NCBI GenBank assembly: GCA_041169145.1
Contig: JBEEJO010000052.1
Span: 1 to 5,179 of the forward strand
DNA from: DATJQA01 sp041169145
Lineage (GTDB): Bacteria; Patescibacteriota; Minisyncoccia; UBA6257; 2-01-FULL-56-20
Length of the DNA stretch: 5,179 nt
Direction: 5' to 3'
Shown here: positions 5,119 through 5,179 of the stretch, piece after piece
How positions within the stretch are numbered: position 1 is the stretch's first letter
Layout of the letters: each line of letters starts with the position of its first letter
Notes under the pieces: generated by a model
Databases searched by the model: none
What the model saw: the letters and a program-made list of their open reading frames with translations, nothing else
Told to the model about the DNA's origin: nothing
Translations under genes and position numbers: made by a program

Positions 5119-5179
5119 ATGAGGATCGAGCGTCTCGTGTGCGGCTCATCGCGAATGACGAGATCCGAGCTACTACCCC
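5119..5179 (+). CDS. possible start of an unidentified ORF, cut by the right edge
   Basis: An ATG 15 bases after the infA stop, preceded by GAGGAA (5111-5116), opens a frame that stays open for the 20 codons left in the window (MRIERLVCGSSRMTRSELLP). The spacing to the ribosome site is short. The peptide is not ribosomal protein L36 and resembles no family I recognise. Twenty open codons in GC-rich DNA prove nothing, and the same stretch can fold as a hairpin (5123-5166). Confidence 0.15.
   Translation, partial: MRIERLVCGSSRMTRSELLP
5123..5166. repeat. imperfect inverted repeat downstream of infA
   Basis: GGAT (5123-5126) and CTCGT (5134-5138) pair with ACGAG (5158-5162) and ATCC (5163-5166), with a seven-base bulge on the left arm; TCAT/ATGA (5146-5149, 5155-5158) gives an alternative inner fold. 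No T-run follows within the window. It could be an mRNA 3' structure or part of a dispersed palindromic repeat, and it may continue past the edge. Confidence 0.3.

Noticed and set aside
1..5179. CRISPR arrays, tRNA or rRNA genes, insertion sequences
   Set aside because: No regularly spaced repeats, no cloverleaf or rRNA-like stretches, and no transposase or terminal inverted repeats were found.

Overview
The window most likely comes from a member of the Patescibacteria (Candidate Phyla Radiation), probably of the Parcubacteria type, with fairly high GC (high fifties by eye). This rests on three things: a miniaturised alanyl-tRNA synthetase end, a degenerate FtsA/PilM-like protein paired with a one-pass membrane protein carrying a baseplate-J-like outer domain, and a short IF-1 gene downstream. 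The placement is inferred from recalled family features, not from a search. Three genes end in TGA, so the genetic code appears standard, which argues against the UGA-recoding CPR lineages.

Layout, all on the + strand. (1) 1-621 is the 3' part of alaS, cut by the left edge; it ends right after the second-additional (SAD) zinc domain. (2) 622-764 is an intergenic region with a good sigma70-like promoter, a small palindrome near the predicted transcription start and a strong Shine-Dalgarno. (3) 765-1754 is a secreted lipoprotein with a purple-acid-phosphatase-like metallophosphoesterase domain. (4) 1749-1820 holds two consecutive perfect hairpins, the second a textbook intrinsic terminator. (5) 1845-2981 is a degenerate FtsA/PilM-like pseudo-actin. 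(6) 3049-4731 is a bitopic membrane protein with a Rossmann-like cytoplasmic N-terminus and a large baseplate-J-like extracytoplasmic part. (7) A near-consensus promoter begins on the first base after that gene's stop and leads, through a roughly 115-base leader, to infA (translation initiation factor IF-1, 4882-5103). (8) The last 76 bases hold a possible start of another reading frame and an imperfect hairpin.

Functionally the window mixes translation genes (alaS, infA) with envelope genes. The pseudo-actin and the bitopic protein look like a functional pair, a cytoplasmic adaptor and its membrane partner, by analogy with PilM/PilN. The metallophosphoesterase looks like a self-contained cassette, with its own promoter, ribosome binding site and terminator, placed between housekeeping genes; it may scavenge phosphate at the cell surface. 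A second theme is start-signal style: the two envelope genes have -10 boxes only a few bases before the ATG and no clear Shine-Dalgarno, which suggests leaderless or near-leaderless mRNAs, whereas the phosphoesterase and infA have ordinary leaders.
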